From NCBI RefSeq assembly GCF_014637795.1, contig NZ_BMFD01000011.1:1-64000 (forward strand): DNA of 64,000 nucleotides, in the 5' to 3' direction. This DNA comes from Belliella aquatica (GTDB lineage: Bacteria; Bacteroidota; Bacteroidia; Cytophagales; Cyclobacteriaceae). This document shows, one piece after another, positions 61,764-64,000 of this stretch (positions are counted from its first letter, which is position 1; every line of letters begins with the position of its first letter). The translations under genes were made by a program, and so were the position numbers. The notes beneath the pieces are model-generated. The model was not told the DNA's origin. It ran no database searches and saw nothing but the letters and a program-made list of their open reading frames with translations.

Positions 61764-62984
61764 TTATTTCCCAATCGCCTGCAACACCTTTTCTACCAAT
61801 TCTGCTTTTTTGTTGTTATCTATCCATCTACTAACGATTACTAGGTCATTTTCTGGGTCAACATAAATCATGTTTGTTCCTGCACCAAGATGGAAAAAAG
61901 CTGATTCTGGAGCAGCGGGTATTTCTTTTTTGTCGGTATTCAGAAAATAATTCATGAATCCATAATTGGTCTGAACGGGAGTAGGACTGAGCGATTTGTT
62001 GATCCATGCTTCGGAAATAATCTGTTGTCCATTCCATCTCCCTTTATTGAGTGTCAAATAGCCAAATCTTGCTTGATCGTAAGCCGAAATGAACATCCCA
62101 CCACCCCAGTGTGAACCACCAGAAACAGCCTGCATGATTTGGCCATCAATGATTACAAAGGAATTTTCATAACCAGTCCATCTCCAAGTTGGACTTCCAC
62201 CAATTTTATCCATTACATTTTCCTTAAAAACAACTGGAAGTGGTTTTCTCCATACATTCATAGCCGCTAAAGCCAGCACATTGACTCTTGTGTCATTGTA
62301 TTTGTACACAGAACCGGGTTCATTTCTCTCTCTTTGTAACCAAGTGGAAGAATTTCCTTGTGGACGATCACCCCAATCAGGTTTTCCCCAGAGTGTTCCT
62401 TCCCAATCTGAAGTTTGTCTTAATAGATGTTCCCAAGTGATTTTCTTATTGTGGTCTGTTGCAAATAGCTCAATGACATCTTCTTGATTAAGATGATCTG
62501 ATTTGTTCATCTGTATTCTATATGGATCATAGGGAATGATTGGAGCCATATAAGGATACACAAGATCCTTTTCGCTATTGATCAGGCCTTGATCAACAGC
62601 TAATCCAACCGTAGTTGATAAAATACTCTTCGCAACACTAAAGGTAAGGTCAACGCGATATGGATCTCCCCACTCAGCAATGACATAACCTTTATAAATG
62701 ACTAATCCTGTTGCAGGCCCTCTGTCTTTCATCGGTCCTATTGGAAATCCAAAAGGCTCTCGACCAAAAGCACTAAGATAATGGGCCATTTTTAGATTTT
62801 TATCAGCATTACTTTCTGTTGCTATCGCAAAATCAATCACTTCTTGAAGTTTAGGCGCATTTACTTTCAATTCGGCAGCCTCTTTCTTTTCCCAGTTGCC
62901 CATAGCAGGAAAATATCGGGACTGAGCCATCAAGGCATTTGAACAAAAGATTAAAATTGCAATTAATTGTAGACTAGCTTTCAT
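61764..62984 (-). CDS. serine hydrolase of the class C beta-lactamase fold
   Basis: 406 aa with a signal peptide (LQLIAILIFCSNALMAQ). The SxxK motif is S116-V-A-K119 in LTFSVAKSIL, with YKYND near residue 227-231 as the second motif. The C-terminal MYFDP-like block (TNMIYVDPENDLVIVSRW) is typical of this family. Members are often esterases or D-aminopeptidases rather than true beta-lactamases. It is convergent with the cysteine desulfurase gene. Confidence 0.9.
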   Translation of the reverse strand: MKASLQLIAILIFCSNALMAQSRYFPAMGNWEKKEAAELKVNAPKLQEVIDFAIATESNADKNLKMAHYLSAFGREPFGFPIGPMKDRGPATGLVIYKGYVIAEWGDPYRVDLTFSVAKSILSTTVGLAVDQGLINSEKDLVYPYMAPIIPYDPYRIQMNKSDHLNQEDVIELFATDHNKKITWEHLLRQTSDWEGTLWGKPDWGDRPQGNSSTWLQRERNEPGSVYKYNDTRVNVLALAAMNVWRKPLPVVFKENVMDKIGGSPTWRWTGYENSFVIIDGQIMQAVSGGSHWGGGMFISAYDQARFGYLTLNKGRWNGQQIISEAWINKSLSPTPVQTNYGFMNYFLNTDKKEIPAAPESAFFHLGAGTNMIYVDPENDLVIVSRWIDNNKKAELVEKVLQAIGK

Positions 62985-63170
62985 TGGGTGTTTTTTAATA
63001 TCTGAATGAAAAATACAGGCTTTTGATTTGTTATCAAAGTATTTTTATTTGAACAGGTCTCAATCCTTTTCTAGATTTATTTACCATCAAGACCGACAAA
63101 TTTGTTAATTTAGAGAAAACAATTTGAGTCCAAATTGGTCTATTTGTTAAGAAACAGCACAAAAAAATAT

Positions 63171-64000
63171 ATGAATGTAGTAGTTATAGGTGCAGGAATT
63201 TCGGGGCTGATTGCAGCTTATGAATTGGAACGTGCCGGTATTAAGCCAATTTTATTAGAAGCCTCTGATCGTGTAGGAGGGAGAGTTGCCACAGACGAAG
63301 TTGATGGTTTTTTATTGGATCGGGGGTTTCAGGTTCTATTAACAGCTTATCCTGAAGCACGTAGGTATTTGGATTTTGAAGTTTTGAAGCTTAAGAAATT
63401 CTACCCTGGCGCATTGATTTTAAAACCTGGCGGATCTTTTGCCATTTCTGATCCATTGAGAAATCCTTCTGAGGTTTTTGGAATGGTATTCTCACCTGTA
63501 GGCTCTTTATTTGATAAATTGAAAATTTATAAGCTTACAAAAGCTCTTCAAAAGAAACAGATTGATGACATTTTCAACTCTCCAAATATCAGTACAATTC
63601 AGTTTTTGAGAGATTATGGTTTTAGTGAGAAGATTATAACAAACTTCTTTAAACCCTTCTTTAAAGGGATTTTTCTTGAAAATGAATTGAAAACTTCTGC
63701 GAGAATGTTTCAATTCGTATTCAAAATGTTTGGAGAGGGATTTGCAGCAGTTCCGGAAAATGGAATGCAAGCCATTCCCGACTATTTGAAATCAAAATTA
63801 GAACATACGGAATTAAGATTGAATACTCCTGTAACCAAAGTCGAGGGTCATCAGGTGTTTTTGAAAAATAGAGAAATTTTGCAGGCAGATAAGATTATCA
63901 TCACCGGCAAGCCAGATCATTTATTGCAGCAATTGAAAGGGCAAATCAACCCATATCACTCTGTTTTCAATTTGTATTTTTCTTTAGAAAAATCATTTTT
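63171..64000 (+). CDS. FAD-dependent amine oxidase/protoporphyrinogen oxidase-like protein, 5' part
   Basis: The reading frame is open from the ATG at 63171 to the window edge, 276 codons so far. It begins MNVVVIGAGISGLIAAYELE, a dinucleotide-binding GxGxxG site, followed by LLEASDRVGGRVAT, the FAD signature of flavin amine oxidases. The next part has RGFQVLLTAYPEARR. Related enzymes oxidise amines, carotenoid or porphyrin precursors; the substrate is not readable from the partial sequence. The gene is truncated by the window. Confidence 0.85.
   Translation, partial: MNVVVIGAGISGLIAAYELERAGIKPILLEASDRVGGRVATDEVDGFLLDRGFQVLLTAYPEARRYLDFEVLKLKKFYPGALILKPGGSFAISDPLRNPSEVFGMVFSPVGSLFDKLKIYKLTKALQKKQIDDIFNSPNISTIQFLRDYGFSEKIITNFFKPFFKGIFLENELKTSARMFQFVFKMFGEGFAAVPENGMQAIPDYLKSKLEHTELRLNTPVTKVEGHQVFLKNREILQADKIIITGKPDHLLQQLKGQINPYHSVFNLYFSLEKSF

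Noticed and set aside
1-64000. tRNA and rRNA genes
   Set aside because: Looked for cloverleaf-type and conserved rRNA stretches while reading both strands; none was recognised, though a dedicated search would be more sensitive.

Overview
The window is chromosomal DNA of a low-GC, free-living member of the Bacteroidota. It most resembles the Cytophagales, perhaps family Cyclobacteriaceae, but that assignment is inference from gene content and not from a marker-gene comparison. Supporting signs are -7 promoter boxes of the TAnnTTTG type, many SpII lipoproteins, a TonB receptor with a carboxypeptidase-like N-terminal domain, S9 and S8 peptidases, DUF2911, DUF2452 and DUF3820 proteins, and typical Bacteroidota intergenic repeats. 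No rRNA, tRNA or CRISPR array was recognised.

Layout. (1) 0-1.8 kb is an accessory scar: the 3' end of a group II intron, a RhuM-Fic fusion gene, a small membrane-anchored protein and a decayed tyrosine-recombinase tail. (2) 1.9-8.4 kb holds a dienelactone hydrolase, an unusual NRAMP-like transporter coupled to a DUF2891 lipoprotein, an alpha/beta hydrolase, RmuC and a TPR protein. (3) 8.7-13.4 kb holds the TrkA/TrkH potassium uptake pair and a TPR histidine kinase. (4) 13.5-17.5 kb holds the ligase-associated DEXH helicase and ATP-dependent DNA ligase. (5) 17.7-21.8 kb holds lipoproteins and a TonB receptor with a promoter flanked by two matching operator-like palindromes, probably a metal-acquisition operon. 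(6) 22-25 kb holds a subtilase, a DUF3820 protein and a secreted hydrolase. (7) 25.1-26.1 kb is an IS1595-type insertion. (8) 26.2-33.7 kb holds gamma-glutamyltransferase and an S9 peptidase, an Hpt protein, a rhomboid protease, small conserved genes and a deoxynucleoside kinase.

(9) 33.7-37.6 kb holds 3-hydroxybutyryl-CoA dehydrogenase, an S1-domain protein, a cysteine-less ArsC-fold protein, a YkgJ-type protein and a ROK kinase. (10) 37.7-39.2 kb is a tandem family of small unknown membrane-anchored proteins that share C-termini, followed by an orphan antitoxin-like gene. (11) 39.5-47.2 kb holds a sterol-desaturase-type hydroxylase, topoisomerase IV (both subunits) and a TrmH methyltransferase. 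(12) 47.2-47.6 kb is a cluster of seven short repeats in two opposing blocks; one repeat has become the C-terminus of a membrane protein. (13) 48-57 kb holds a CocE hydrolase, a beta-barrel protein, a Vms1/ANKZF1-like (VLRF1) peptidyl-tRNA hydrolase candidate, a HEAT-repeat protein, HrpB, DUF2911 and a Gfo/Idh/MocA oxidoreductase. (14) 57-64 kb holds a two-subunit molybdenum hydroxylase, a cysteine desulfurase, a class C beta-lactamase-fold hydrolase and the 5' part of a FAD-dependent amine oxidase.

Most genes are ordinary housekeeping or periplasmic functions. The items most worth a second look are the VLRF1 protein (50.7-51.4 kb), the paired operators of the TonB operon (21.72-21.78 kb), the small-protein array (37.7-39.1 kb), the repeat cluster with stop-codon capture (47.2-47.6 kb) and the intron/RhuM-Fic/integrase scar at the left edge.
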